Shown: positions 20,561 to 29,622, counted from the stretch's first letter. The stretch: 64,000 nucleotides of DNA from Usitatibacter palustris (GCF_013003985.1 NZ_CP053073.1:372001-436000), one strand, 5' to 3'. Notes: generated by a model not told the origin, from the letters alone. A program made the numbers and translations.

Positions 20561-21648
20561 GTCTGCAATGCGGCATCGTGGGGCTTCCCAACGTCGGCAA
20601 GTCGACGCTCTTCAACGCGCTCACCAAGGCGGGCATCGCGGCCGAGAACTATCCGTTCTGCACGATCGAGCCCAACGTGGGCGTGGTCGAGGTACCTGAT
20701 CCGCGCCTGAAGCAGCTCGCTTCGATCGACAAGCCGCTCAAGGTGATCCCGGCGATCGTCGAGTTCGTGGACATCGCGGGCCTGGTCGCCGGCGCGTCGA
20801 AGGGCGAAGGCCTCGGCAACCAGTTCCTCGCCAACATCCGCGAGACGCATGCCATTGCGAACGTGGTGCGCTGCTTCGAAGACGGCAACGTGATCCACGT
20901 GAACAACAAGGTCGATCCGATCGCCGACATCGAGGTGATCCACACGGAGCTGGCACTCGCCGACATGCAGTCGATCGAGAAGGCCAAGCACCGCTTCGGC
21001 AAGACCCTGCGCTCGGGCGACAAGGAAGCGATGAAGATGGTCCCGCTGCTCGAGCGCGTGGAAAAGTCGCTCGACGGCTTTCATCCGGTGCGCGCGATGG
21101 GTCTCACGGCCGACGAGCTCGCGATGCTCCGGCCGCTGCAGCTGCTCACCGCGAAGCCTGCGCTCTACATCGCCAACGTGGGCGAGCACGGCTTCAAGGA
21201 CAACCCGCTCCTCGAGCGCGTGAAGGAATACGCGAAGAAGGAAGGCGCGCCGGTCGTGGCCGTGAGCGCGAAGCTCGAAGCGGAAATCGCCGACCTCTCC
21301 GAAGAGGAGAAGGAGCTGTTCCTCTCCGACATGGGCATGACCGAGCCGGGACTCGATCGCGTGATCCACGCGACCTACGACCTGCTCGGCCTGCAGACGT
21401 ACTTCACCGCGGGCGAGAAGGAAGTGCGCGCCTGGACCATCCACAAGGGCGACACCGCCCCGCAGGCCGCGGGCGCGATCCACACCGACTTCGAGAAGGG
21501 CTTCATCCGTGCCGAAGTGATCGCCTTCGACGAGTACGTGCGCCTTGGCGGCGAAGCCAAGTCCAAGGAGGCAGGCAAGATGCGCCTCGAGGGCAAGGAA
21601 TACGTCGTGAAGGATGGCGACGTGATGCACTTCCGCTTCAACGTCTGA
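20557..21648 (+). CDS. ychF: Redox-regulated ATPase YchF
   Basis: 363 residues, family length. An Obg-family P-loop protein that prefers ATP and is bound to ribosomes. G1 GLPNVGKST (9-17), G3 [20 protein letters not shown], a helical coiled-coil insertion (~130-200) and a C-terminal TGS domain ending [20 protein letters not shown]. Translationally coupled to pth, a conserved pair. Confidence 0.98.
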   Translation: MSLQCGIVGLPNVGKSTLFNALTKAGIAAENYPFCTIEPNVGVVEVPDPRLKQLASIDKPLKVIPAIVEFVDIAGLVAGASKGEGLGNQFLANIRETHAIANVVRCFEDGNVIHVNNKVDPIADIEVIHTELALADMQSIEKAKHRFGKTLRSGDKEAMKMVPLLERVEKSLDGFHPVRAMGLTADELAMLRPLQLLTAKPALYIANVGEHGFKDNPLLERVKEYAKKEGAPVVAVSAKLEAEIADLSEEEKELFLSDMGMTEPGLDRVIHATYDLLGLQTYFTAGEKEVRAWTIHKGDTAPQAAGAIHTDFEKGFIRAEVIAFDEYVRLGGEAKSKEAGKMRLEGKEYVVKDGDVMHFRFNV

Positions 21649-21671
21649 CCCGGCTAGGGCATCATCGCGGG

Positions 21672-23339
21672 ATGAATTCATTCATCCCGTCGCTCACGTG
21701 GCTGCGGTCCTACCAGGGACCGTGGCTCAAGGCCGACGTCGCCGCAGGGCTCACCGCCGCGGCGATCGTCATTCCGAAGGCGATGGCCTACGCGACCATC
21801 GCGGGGCTGCCGGTGCAAGTGGGCCTCTACACCGCCTTCGTGCCGATGATCATCTACGTGCTGCTCGGCACGTCGAACACGCTCAGCGTTTCCTCCACGA
21901 CGACGATCGCGATCCTCACAGGCGCCGCGTTGGGCGAGATCGCGCAGGCGCAGCCGGGCACGAGCCTCATGACCGCGACCGCAACGCTGGGCATCCTCGT
22001 CGGCGCGATCCTCATCGCCGCGCGCGTGCTGCGCCTGGGCTTCGTCGCGAATTTCATTTCCGATCCCGTGCTCACCGGCTTCAAGGCCGGCATCGGGCTC
22101 GTGATCGTCGTGGACCAGTTGCCCAAGCTCCTCGGCGTGAAGATCCACAAGGAAGGTTTCTTCCACGACGTGGCCGCGATCTTCGCGAAGCTGCCCGACG
22201 CATCGACACCCACCATCGCAATCGCGGTGGCGACGTTCGTCATCATCATCGTCTTCGAGAAGTTCGTTCCGCGCGCGCCCGCGCCGCTCGTGGCCGTGGG
22301 AGGCGGTGTCGCCGCGTCCATCCTGCTTGCGCTCGAGTCGCGCGGCGTGAGCCTCGTCGGCGCGATCCCCGGCGGGCTTCCGGCCCTCACGTTGCCCGAC
22401 CAGTCACTCGTGCTGCAGCTCTGGCCCGCGGCCCTGGGCATCGCGCTCATGAGCTTCACCGAGACGATCGCGGCGGGACGCGCCTTCGTGCGGAAAGGCG
22501 ATCGACGCCCGGACGCAGGCCAGGAACTGGTGGCGACCGGCGCGGGCAACGCGGTGGGCGCCTTCTTCGGCGCGATGCCCTCGGGCGGCGGCACGTCGCA
22601 GTCGAACGTGAACCTGGTTGCTGGAGCGCGCACGCAGGCCGCGCAGTTCGTCACGGCGTTGACCACGCTCGCGACGATGCTGTTCCTCGCTCCCGTGATG
22701 GCGGCCATTCCGAACGCGACGCTCGCGGCCGTGGTGATCGCCTACTCGGTGGGACTCATCAGCCCGGCCGACATCGCGGCAATCCGCCGCGTGCGCACGC
22801 TCGAATTCCGCTGGGCCATCGCGGCCTTCGCAGGTGTGGTGCTGCTCGGCACGCTCAAGGGAATCCTCGTTGCCGTCGTGCTCTCGATGGCGAGCCTGCT
22901 CATGCTCGCGAACAACCCGGCCGTGCGCATCCTCGCGCGCGTGCCCGGCACGAAGGGCTGGCGTCCCCGCACTGACGAGCATCCCGAGTACGAAGCGCTT
23001 CCGGGCCTGCTCGTCATGCGGCCCGAAGGCCGCATCTACTTCGGCAATGCATCCGTCGTCGGGGAGAAGCTGAATGCCGCTGTCGTCGCGGAGAAGCCCA
23101 CGGTCCTCCTGATTGACGGCAGCGCAGTCCCCGGTTTCGAATACACCGCGCTCAACATGTTCGTCGACGGAGACGCGCGCCTGCACGAGCAAGGTGTCGA
23201 GATGTGGCTCGCCGAGCTCAATCCGGAAGGCCTCGATCTCGTGCGCCGCTCGGCGCTGGGCGAGCGCCTGGGCGAAGCGCGCATGTTCCGGACGGTGGAA
23301 GAAGCCGTCGATGCTTACCTCAAGCGGAGAGCTGCATGA
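21672..23339 (+). CDS. SulP family anion transporter with STAS domain
   Basis: 555 residues. The N-terminal two thirds is a polytopic inverted-repeat transporter (about residues 20-410). SulP signatures include GLTAAAIVIPKAMAYATIAGLPVQVGLYTAFVPMIIY and the GAFFGAMPSGGGTSQSNVN segment near residue 300. A C-terminal cytoplasmic STAS domain (~435-550) contains the conserved VLLIDGSAVPGFEYTALNMF. Substrates in the family include sulfate, bicarbonate and dicarboxylates; the sequence does not decide. It starts a three-gene unit whose members overlap by four bases each. Confidence 0.92.
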   Translation: MNSFIPSLTWLRSYQGPWLKADVAAGLTAAAIVIPKAMAYATIAGLPVQVGLYTAFVPMIIYVLLGTSNTLSVSSTTTIAILTGAALGEIAQAQPGTSLMTATATLGILVGAILIAARVLRLGFVANFISDPVLTGFKAGIGLVIVVDQLPKLLGVKIHKEGFFHDVAAIFAKLPDASTPTIAIAVATFVIIIVFEKFVPRAPAPLVAVGGGVAASILLALESRGVSLVGAIPGGLPALTLPDQSLVLQLWPAALGIALMSFTETIAAGRAFVRKGDRRPDAGQELVATGAGNAVGAFFGAMPSGGGTSQSNVNLVAGARTQAAQFVTALTTLATMLFLAPVMAAIPNATLAAVVIAYSVGLISPADIAAIRRVRTLEFRWAIAAFAGVVLLGTLKGILVAVVLSMASLLMLANNPAVRILARVPGTKGWRPRTDEHPEYEALPGLLVMRPEGRIYFGNASVVGEKLNAAVVAEKPTVLLIDGSAVPGFEYTALNMFVDGDARLHEQGVEMWLAELNPEGLDLVRRSALGERLGEARMFRTVEEAVDAYLKRRAA

Positions 23340-23899
23340 GCAATGAAAAGCCCCGGCGCGAGCCGATCCTCGATCCGATCGAACGCGTCTCGGAGATGTG
23401 CTTCGGTCTCTTCATGGCGCTCACGTTCGTGGGCGCGGTGTCGGTTGCGACCGGCGGGCGCGACGAGGGCCGCATGATGCTCGCCGCGGCGCTGGGCTGC
23501 AATCTCGCCTGGGGGCTCGTCGACGCGGTGATGTATCTCGTGCGGACGATCACCAATCGCGGGCGCGAACGCAACCTTGCGATCGCCGCGCACGATGCGC
23601 CCGGTGGCGGCGCGCTCGCGGTCCCCGAGCGCCCGCGCCTCGAAATGCGCGACTACACCGGCGCGGTGGGCATCTTCTTCATCGTCGTACTCTCCACGTT
23701 CCCGGTCGCGCTGCCCTTCGTGCTGATGTCGAACATGGCCAACGCGCTCCTCGTCTCGCGCATCCTTTCGCTCGCGATGCTCTTCGGCGGCGGTATCGCG
23801 CTGGGGCGCTACGCGGGATACGGCGGATACAAGGCGGGCTTCACGCTGATGGGCGTGGGCATGTTCCTCACGGCCGCGATCATCGCGCTCGGCGGATGA
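23336..23899 (+). CDS. Polytopic membrane protein, possibly VIT1/CCC1-like
   Basis: 187 residues with about five hydrophobic segments (roughly 24-42, 48-70, 112-134, 138-158, 166-186). The N-terminal IERVSEMCFGLFMALTFVGAVSVATGG and AAALGCNLAWGLVDAVMYLV recall vacuolar-iron-transporter-type proteins, but the match is weak and no metal-binding cluster is evident. Coupled to the SulP gene by an ATGA overlap and to the next gene likewise. Function unknown. Confidence 0.6.
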   Translation: MSNEKPRREPILDPIERVSEMCFGLFMALTFVGAVSVATGGRDEGRMMLAAALGCNLAWGLVDAVMYLVRTITNRGRERNLAIAAHDAPGGGALAVPERPRLEMRDYTGAVGIFFIVVLSTFPVALPFVLMSNMANALLVSRILSLAMLFGGGIALGRYAGYGGYKAGFTLMGVGMFLTAAIIALGG

Positions 23900-24546
23900 G
23901 GGCCGCGGCGATCTTCGCAGCGGCGTTCGGGTGCGCGGTGGTTTGCGTGCAAGCCCAGGAACCCGCGCAACCTTCGGGCCGGCGCGCTGCCCGCCCCAAT
24001 CTTCCCGACTGGGAGTTCGCGACCACCGGCTACTGGAACGCGCCGCGCGGGGGCGACGACTACGGTTCCGCGATCCTCGCCGCCAATCGCGGCCCGCTGC
24101 ACCTGGAGGCCCGCTTCAACTACGAAGCCGTGCACGCGCAGTCGGCGTTCGTGGGCTGGACTTTTTCGGGCGGCAAGGGCGTGGAGTGGGAGTTCACGCC
24201 GATCCTCGGCGCGGTCACCGGTGCGACGAAAGGCCCCATCGCCGGATTCGAGGGTTCGATCGCCGGCGATCGCTGGGACTTCTACATCGAGGCCGAGTAC
24301 GTGCGCGACCGCAGCGACGAGACCTCGAGCTACACATACGCGTGGAGCGAACTTGGGTTTCGCCCCGCGCCGTGGCTGCGCGTGGGCCTCGTCGCGCAAC
24401 GCACGCGGGCGTTCGGAGGCGACCGCGACCTGCAGCGCGGCGGCCTCGCGCAATTCACGCACGGGTCGTTCACGCTGGGCGCGTACTGGTTCAACCCGGG
24501 TTCTTCCGACCAGGTCGTCATCGTGTCTGTAGGCGCGACCTTCTAG
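23896..24546 (+). CDS. Predicted outer-membrane beta-barrel protein, unknown function
   Basis: 216 residues. A signal peptide (residues ~1-20, ending VCVQA-QEP) is followed by alternating hydrophobic/polar stretches with many aromatic residues at strand ends (HLEARFNYEAVHAQSAFVGWTF, WDFYIEAEYVRD, YTYAWSELGFRPAPWLRVGLVAQRTRAF, VVIVSVGATF). The terminal aromatic F fits an outer-membrane barrel of about 8-10 strands. I do not recognise a named family. The start overlaps the previous stop, so expression is tied to the SulP unit. Confidence 0.6.
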   Translation: MRAAAIFAAAFGCAVVCVQAQEPAQPSGRRAARPNLPDWEFATTGYWNAPRGGDDYGSAILAANRGPLHLEARFNYEAVHAQSAFVGWTFSGGKGVEWEFTPILGAVTGATKGPIAGFEGSIAGDRWDFYIEAEYVRDRSDETSSYTYAWSELGFRPAPWLRVGLVAQRTRAFGGDRDLQRGGLAQFTHGSFTLGAYWFNPGSSDQVVIVSVGATF

Positions 24547-24608
24547 ATCCTGCAACGTGCCTGACAATCCGTAACACGCAGCGACGCGCACACACCTAGA
24601 CTGCACGC

Positions 24609-25355
24609 ATGATCCGATTCCTTTCAGCGCTCCTGCTTTCGCTTGCCGCGACGTTGCCCGCGCATGCCGCGGCGCCGCAGGCGGCCGATCCGAAGGTATT
24701 GCGGATCCTCTTCATCGGCAACAGTCTCACCTACACCAACGACCTGCCCAGCCGGCTCGCGCGCGTGGCCCAGGCAACGGGACGCGAGGCCCACGTGAAG
24801 ATGATCGCGCGTGCGGACTTCAGCCTCGAGGATCACTGGACCCAGAAGACCGCGACCGATGCGCTCGCCGCCGAGAAGTGGGACGTCGTCGTGCTGCAGC
24901 AAGGCCCTTCGACGCGCGCAGACAGCCGCGAGGAATTGATCGCGTCGACGAAGCGCTTTGCCGAAGTGATCCGGAAGGCCGGGGCGAAGCCCGCGATCTA
25001 CATGGGTTGGCCGCGCGCGGGACGCAAGGAAGATTTCCTCGCGGTGATCGAAGCCCACCGGGCCGCCGCCGCCGCTGCCGACGCGATCCTCATTCCGGCG
25101 GGCGAGGCCTGGATGCGCGCGCTCGCCGAGCAGCCGCGCCTGAGGCTCTACAGCGACAGCCTGCATCCCACGGTGGCCGGAAGCGACCTCGCGGTCCTGA
25201 CCCATTACTTCTCGCTGTTCCCTGCCGGGCCCCAGGAATTCACGGAGGCCTACGTCTCCAAGATCGACGCCGTTTTGAGCATCCCGAACGGCCGCCGCGA
25301 CCTCTTCTTCGACGCGGCTACCCGCGCAATCGACTCGCCCCTCGCAATCCAGTAA
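24609..25355 (+). CDS. SGNH/GDSL-type hydrolase, secreted
   Basis: 248 residues with a signal peptide (~1-21, PAHA-AAPQ). Block I is ILFIGNSLTYTNDLP with nucleophile S39; block V is YSDSLHPTVAGSDLA (about 184-198) with the catalytic Asp/His pair. The Gly and Asn oxyanion blocks are less clear, but VVVLQQGPST fits block II/III. The family hydrolyses esters of many kinds (lipids, acetylated sugars); the substrate is unknown. TAGACT lies six bases upstream of the ATG and could be a -10. The stop codon overlaps the -10 of the following tRNA promoter. Confidence 0.82.
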   Translation: MIRFLSALLLSLAATLPAHAAAPQAADPKVLRILFIGNSLTYTNDLPSRLARVAQATGREAHVKMIARADFSLEDHWTQKTATDALAAEKWDVVVLQQGPSTRADSREELIASTKRFAEVIRKAGAKPAIYMGWPRAGRKEDFLAVIEAHRAAAAAADAILIPAGEAWMRALAEQPRLRLYSDSLHPTVAGSDLAVLTHYFSLFPAGPQEFTEAYVSKIDAVLSIPNGRRDLFFDAATRAIDSPLAIQ

Positions 25356-25358
25356 AAT
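25330..25358 (+). promoter_or_regulatory. Promoter of the CAU-anticodon tRNA gene
   Basis: TCGACT (25330-25335), a 17-bp spacer and TAAAAT (25353-25358) match sigma-70 elements reasonably. Transcription would start around 25365, six bases before the mature tRNA. The -10 overlaps the stop codon of the upstream hydrolase gene. Confidence 0.55.
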
Positions 25359-25370
25359 CACGGGTTCTTC

Positions 25371-25446
25371 GGCGAGTTAGCTCAGTGGTTAGAGCAGCGG
25401 AATCATAATCCGTTGGTCCGGGGTTCAAATCCCTGACTCGCCACCA
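25371..25446 (+). tRNA. tRNA with CAT anticodon, probably tRNA-Ile2 (lysidine-modified)
   Basis: 76 nt. Acceptor GGCGAGT/ACTCGCC, D arm GCTCAGTGGTTAGAGC, anticodon loop ATCATAA (anticodon CAT), variable loop TGGTC, T arm CGGGG-TTCAAAT-CCCTG, CCA encoded. The TTAGCTCAGTGGTTAGAGCAG body and TTGGTC variable segment resemble the tRNA-Ile that reads AUA after TilS makes lysidine, rather than elongator Met. Initiator features (C1 mismatch, three G-C pairs in the anticodon stem) are absent. Identity as Ile2 versus Met is an inference; the tRNA itself is certain. Confidence 0.93.
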
Positions 25447-25456
25447 ATTCCCCAGC

Positions 25457-25488
25457 GCACGACCCGACACATGCATGACGGGTCGTGC
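25457..25488. other. Stem-loop between the tRNA and the esterase gene
   Basis: A perfect 10-bp stem, GCACGACCCG (25457-25466) and CGGGTCGTGC (25479-25488), around a 12-base loop containing ATGCAT. No T tract follows on either strand, so it is not a textbook intrinsic terminator. It lies between the tRNA 3' end and the stop of the convergent esterase gene. Confidence 0.6.
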
Positions 25489-27225
25489 CTATGGCACCCG
25501 GATCGCCGTGGTTGTCAGGGTCGCGTCGAAGACCAGCGTCTTCGGCCACGGGGGCCAGTTCACCCCCAGCGACGCGTCGTTCGGATCACCGCTGCGTGCA
25601 AAAGCGCCGATGCTGCGCATCATGGCGTCTGACAGGGCCAAGCGCCCCGCCCGGTTGGCTTTGGTGAACATGACGTTGGCCCATACCGACGGCCCGAAAT
25701 TCCCGAACACGAAGGCCAGGTCGAACGCATGGGCCGCGCCGAAGATTTCATTGAACGGCGCCGGCTCGCGATCCCAATCGAAACTGTAGTACCAGACGTT
25801 GCCTTGTTGCGTCTTCAACGCGCCCAACACGTTGTCGCGCAGCGGCTTGAACCAGAAGTTGTTGAGCACATCCATGCGCGCGTTGTAGCCGGTGCCGGGT
25901 TTATCGGTCGGCAGGTAAGCCGCGGGAATCCATTGCTCGAGTTTCGTCGCCGCAGGTGCGTCGGGGTCGTAGCTGAAGGCGATCGAGAAGACCTGTTCGT
26001 CGGTGAGCAAACGGCCGCTGATGCCACCCAACGCCGGCGCCAGCGACAGCAGGCCCGGGAACAGCTTGCCCTCGTCGCGCGTATTGCCCGCCAGCACGGG
26101 CACCTTCAAATAGTGGCCGGCCTTGATGGCGTCGATGGGGCTCTCGGGCAGAACATGGCCGTCAGGCACCGGATTCGATCCCGACAATCCTGCGGGCTTG
26201 AGCTTGGCGAGCACGGTGGATAGCACGACGTCGGCGCTCTTGCCGCGAAGATAGCTCGCGATCTCGTCGGCTTTGCGCGAGGCGATGTAGGTCTGCGCGG
26301 TCGCCGCATCAGTGGCCAGGCCGTCGGCGATCAACAGATGGGTGAGCAGCAGATTCGCCTGGGTCTCGAAGAGCGCCGCGGGGTACAGCACGGGAAAGGC
26401 GCCGGGCGGCAGGTCTTGCGCGCGCGAGATGCCACCGCTGAGCGGCAGCACGCGATGCACGAGCGAGGGACTGGCCTTGACGACCAGCGGCGATGTCATC
26501 AGCGCATAGACGTTGACGGCGCCGGCCGACTCGCCCATCAGCGAGACGTTGCCGGCATCGCCGCCGAAGCTCGCGATGTTGCGATTGATGAACTGCAGCG
26601 ACTTGATGATATCGAGCAGCGCGAAGTTGCCCGAGTCCTGCAGGGGGTCGCCGGTTCGCAGGTGCGGCGAGCGGAAGAAGCCCAGCACGCCAAGCCTGTA
26701 GTTGACCGTGACGACGACGGCATTGGCCGTCCTGGCGAGCATGGCGCCGTCGTAGAGCGGGTCCGCGGTATAGCCGGTGATGTTGCTGCCGCCATGAACG
26801 AACACGATCACCGGCAGCTTCTGCGTCGCGGTGGCGGGGCGCCAGATGTTGAGATAGAGGCAGTCTTCGGAGCCGACGAACTTGTCGAGGCTGGCGCCGA
26901 TGGTGGCGTCGTAGCGATTGTTCAAGCCGGGGCCGTAGAGGCGTCCCAACGAAGCGCAGGCATTGGCGAACTGTTGCGTGAGCCTGGGCGACGTCCAGGG
27001 CAGCGCATCGGCCGGCGCTTTCCATCGCAGTGCCGCCACCGGCGGTCTCGCGTAGGGGATTCCCTTCCACGAATACGTACCGCGGGTCGCAGCGTCGTCG
27101 TTGCCGACGATCACGCCGAGCGTGGTCGTGCGCCGCGCGGGCGTCGCGGGGGTCTCGCCATGGGCCAATCCGTTCAACAACACTGCTGCCGCAAACAGGC
27201 TCGCGGTCCACGTGGCTTTAGGCAT
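25489..27225 (-). CDS. Type-B carboxylesterase, secreted
   Basis: 578 residues with a signal peptide (~1-23, GLAHG-ETP). Carboxylesterase/cholinesterase fold: C90 and C122 (EDCLYLNIW) for the conserved disulfide, oxyanion HGGS (144-147), nucleophile S233 in GESAGA, acid E385 (NTRDEGKLF) and catalytic H499 (GAAHAFDLAFVFGNF). The triad is complete. It hydrolyses a carboxylic ester in the periplasm or outside the cell; the substrate is unknown. Good ribosome site (GGAGGAGAG). Divergent from the TonB receptor with a shared promoter region. Part of the 25.5-39.8 kb catabolic module. Confidence 0.92.
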   Translation of the reverse strand: MPKATWTASLFAAAVLLNGLAHGETPATPARRTTTLGVIVGNDDAATRGTYSWKGIPYARPPVAALRWKAPADALPWTSPRLTQQFANACASLGRLYGPGLNNRYDATIGASLDKFVGSEDCLYLNIWRPATATQKLPVIVFVHGGSNITGYTADPLYDGAMLARTANAVVVTVNYRLGVLGFFRSPHLRTGDPLQDSGNFALLDIIKSLQFINRNIASFGGDAGNVSLMGESAGAVNVYALMTSPLVVKASPSLVHRVLPLSGGISRAQDLPPGAFPVLYPAALFETQANLLLTHLLIADGLATDAATAQTYIASRKADEIASYLRGKSADVVLSTVLAKLKPAGLSGSNPVPDGHVLPESPIDAIKAGHYLKVPVLAGNTRDEGKLFPGLLSLAPALGGISGRLLTDEQVFSIAFSYDPDAPAATKLEQWIPAAYLPTDKPGTGYNARMDVLNNFWFKPLRDNVLGALKTQQGNVWYYSFDWDREPAPFNEIFGAAHAFDLAFVFGNFGPSVWANVMFTKANRAGRLALSDAMMRSIGAFARSGDPNDASLGVNWPPWPKTLVFDATLTTTAIRVP

Positions 27226-27283
27226 CGATACTCTCCTCCAGGCATCCTGTTAGTCGGCCTTCCGGAAACATTCTTATTTAATT

Positions 27284-27312
27284 CAATTAGATATCCAGCG
27301 GCCGTTCGGCAA
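27284..27312 (-). promoter_or_regulatory. Candidate promoter of the first esterase gene
   Basis: On the minus strand TTGCCG (27312-27307), a 17-bp spacer and TAATTG (27289-27284). The palindrome at 27315-27334 lies immediately upstream of the -35. The surrounding bases are strikingly AT-rich for this genome. Confidence 0.45.
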
Positions 27313-27314
27313 TG

Positions 27315-27334
27315 TTCACTATGTCCGTAGTGAA
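27315..27334. promoter_or_regulatory. Palindromic operator candidate, TTCACTA-N6-TAGTGAA
   Basis: A perfect 7-bp inverted repeat with a six-base centre, in the 219-bp gap between the divergent esterase and TonB-receptor genes. Size and symmetry fit TetR-family operators, and a TetR gene is two genes downstream. It overlaps the likely -35 of the receptor promoter (-10 TAAAAT at 27350-27355) and abuts the -35 of the esterase promoter, so one bound dimer could repress both. Confidence 0.55.
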
Positions 27335-27380
27335 TATGGACACGATGAATAAAATGATACCTAATTACCGCAGCCGGGAC

Positions 27381-27416
27381 CCATATCCGGCGCGCAGCCG
27401 GATCCATATCCGGCGC
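27381..27416 (+). repeat. Two 13-bp direct repeats (CCATATCCGGCGC), 23 bp apart
   Basis: CCATATCCGGCGC at 27381-27393 and again at 27404-27416, a period of 23 bp or about two helical turns. They lie between the predicted receptor promoter and its GGAGGAGG ribosome site, inside the 5' leader. They could be an activator or repressor site or an RNA element; nothing further can be said. Confidence 0.6.
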
Positions 27417-27444
27417 CAACCAGCCGACTCCTGGAGGAGGAAAT

Positions 27445-29622
27445 ATGAAAGCCAAAACGAGAAGATGCGTCCTGCATGCAAGCTTGTTGTTGTCCTTTCC
27501 CTGGTGCGGATTCGCGTTGGCCCAAAGTGCGGCGCCGGACCCCAAGAACAAACCCGATGAGACGAAGCAGGAAGTCACGACCGTCGAAACCGTCGTTGTC
27601 ACCGCGGAGCGTCGCAGCAGGCCGCTGCAGACCTCTCCGATTTCGGCGACCGTCCTCAGCGGCGACGATCTGGCCAACAAGGGCATCACCGTTGTCGACC
27701 AGCTGATGTTCGTCACGCCGTCGGCGACCGTGAACAATTTCGGCCAGGGTATCGACTTCAACATTCGCGGCATCGGCAAGGGCGAGCACAACTCGCAGAC
27801 CACCACGGGTGTCGTCACCTATCGCGACGGAGTCGCCACGTTTCCCGGCTACTTCACTGGCGAACCGTACTACGACATCGCGACGGTGGAGATACTGCGC
27901 GGTCCGCAAGGAACGTTCGTGGGCCAGAACGCCACCGGCGGCGCGGTCTTCGTGACCTCGAACGACCCGATCATCGGCGGTGGGCACTCCGGCTACGTGC
28001 AGGGACAGCTCGGGAACTACAACGACTTCGGCCTGCAAGGCACGCTCAACATCCCCCTCGCCGACACGCTAGCCGCACGCGTTGCATTCAACACCGAGGA
28101 CCGCGACAGTTTCTGGAACATCGACGGTCCCTACACGGGTAGCGATGCGCGCTTGCGCTTGCGTAGTGCCCGGGTCGGCCTGAATTGGCAACCCAATAGC
28201 GCGCTCACCGTGCTGTTCAAGACGGACTACAGCCACCTCGACTTTGGCGCCTATCCGGCCGATCCCGTCAATGGAGCGAACGACCTGTTCGATGTCACGG
28301 CCAATGCCGAACTGAGGGCAGTGGACTGGCTCGTCCGCTCCGTGCTGCATGTCGACTATCGATTCGCCAATGGCCTCCTGTTGCGTTCAATCAGCGGCTA
28401 CCAGAAGGGCAATACCCAATATCGCACGGACCTCGACGGCACCAGGACGGGCAACAACACGTTCCGCGATTCGGTGGACGAGCGGATCTACTCGCAGGAG
28501 TTCAACCTGCTCTCGCCCAATGCAGGCTGGATGAAGTGGATCCTGGGCGCCTACTGGCAAAAGGACACCCTGGGCTTTCCGCCGAAGGAGTTCGTGATCG
28601 GCGTGCCGCCGGGAAGTCCCGCGAGCGAGTACGTGCTGGACGGCACCAATCCGAAGGAGACCTGGGCGGCGTTCGGCAAGATCGGCTTCGACCTGACAGA
28701 TCGTCTCGAGCTCGAACTCGGTGGACGCTACACGCGAAGCACGACTGCCAACGATGTCAACGTCGTGCAATACGGCCTCCCGCTGAAGCAGATCCAGGAG
28801 GCCGAATACACCGACTTCTCGGGCAAGGCCGCGCTCAACTTCAAGCTCGACAGCAAGCAATTCCTGTATGCCTTCGCCGCTTCCGGCTTCCGCCCGGGCG
28901 GATTGAATGTTCCGGTGGGCCTCGGAATACCGCCTCCGTTCGACGAGGAAAAGGTCACCAGCTACGAGCTCGGATGGAAATCGATCTGGCTCGAGGGCAA
29001 GGTGCGCACGCAGCTCACGGCCTTCCACAACGACTACAAGAACTTCCAGGTGATCGTCGGCTATCCCACCTTCCCGACATTCGGCTTCGAGCTCAACGTG
29101 CCCGGCACGACGAAGATCTCCGGCTTCGAAGCGCAGGTGCAGGCGTCGCTCGACGACTGGAAATTCGACGCCGGACTCGGGGCGATGCGCAGCAGCCTGG
29201 GTCGCTTCTATGCGGTCGACCCGAGAGGCGCCTCGGTGGTGCCGTGCGATCCCAGCACGGGGCCTGCCAGTGCCAGCTGCATTGCGTTGGAGGGGCGCGA
29301 TCAAACCTACGCGCCGGACCTGACATTCAATTTCGGGGTACAGCGGGAGTTCCGCGTCGGCGACGACATCATCACCCCGCGCTTCAACTACGGATACATC
29401 TCCGAGCAGTGGGCCACGCTGTTCCAGAACGAGTCTCGCGGCGATCGCATCGAGAGCCGCCGCATCGTCAATGCGCAGATCGCCTGGCTGCATGGGAAGT
29501 ACCTTTGGACGCTGTACGGCACCAACCTCACCGACCAGCACTACGTGGCGGCAATCAACTCCGGCTTGCGTTTCGCCGGCGCGCCGCGCCAGTACGGGTT
29601 GCGCCTCGCGATGTCGTTCTGA
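27445..29622 (+). CDS. TonB-dependent outer-membrane receptor
   Basis: 725 residues, very strong ribosome site (GGAGGAGG). A signal peptide (~1-28, FALA-QSA) is followed by a TonB-box-like VETVVVTAERR (residues ~49-59), a plug domain (~60-170, with SATVLSGDDLANKGITVVDQLMFVTPS and VEILRGPQGTFVGQNATGGAVFV) and a 22-strand barrel ending YGLRLAMSF with the terminal Phe. It imports a large or scarce substrate across the outer membrane using TonB energy. Neighbouring esterase and CoA-ligase genes suggest a carbon source rather than iron, which is inference. No FecA-type signalling extension. Confidence 0.92.
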   Translation: MKAKTRRCVLHASLLLSFPWCGFALAQSAAPDPKNKPDETKQEVTTVETVVVTAERRSRPLQTSPISATVLSGDDLANKGITVVDQLMFVTPSATVNNFGQGIDFNIRGIGKGEHNSQTTTGVVTYRDGVATFPGYFTGEPYYDIATVEILRGPQGTFVGQNATGGAVFVTSNDPIIGGGHSGYVQGQLGNYNDFGLQGTLNIPLADTLAARVAFNTEDRDSFWNIDGPYTGSDARLRLRSARVGLNWQPNSALTVLFKTDYSHLDFGAYPADPVNGANDLFDVTANAELRAVDWLVRSVLHVDYRFANGLLLRSISGYQKGNTQYRTDLDGTRTGNNTFRDSVDERIYSQEFNLLSPNAGWMKWILGAYWQKDTLGFPPKEFVIGVPPGSPASEYVLDGTNPKETWAAFGKIGFDLTDRLELELGGRYTRSTTANDVNVVQYGLPLKQIQEAEYTDFSGKAALNFKLDSKQFLYAFAASGFRPGGLNVPVGLGIPPPFDEEKVTSYELGWKSIWLEGKVRTQLTAFHNDYKNFQVIVGYPTFPTFGFELNVPGTTKISGFEAQVQASLDDWKFDAGLGAMRSSLGRFYAVDPRGASVVPCDPSTGPASASCIALEGRDQTYAPDLTFNFGVQREFRVGDDIITPRFNYGYISEQWATLFQNESRGDRIESRRIVNAQIAWLHGKYLWTLYGTNLTDQHYVAAINSGLRFAGAPRQYGLRLAMSF

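Noticed and set aside
25371..25446. Calling the CAT-anticodon tRNA elongator or initiator Met
   Set aside because: Initiator features are absent, and the body resembles tRNA-Ile2 more than elongator Met. Kept as probable Ile2, with the uncertainty stated.
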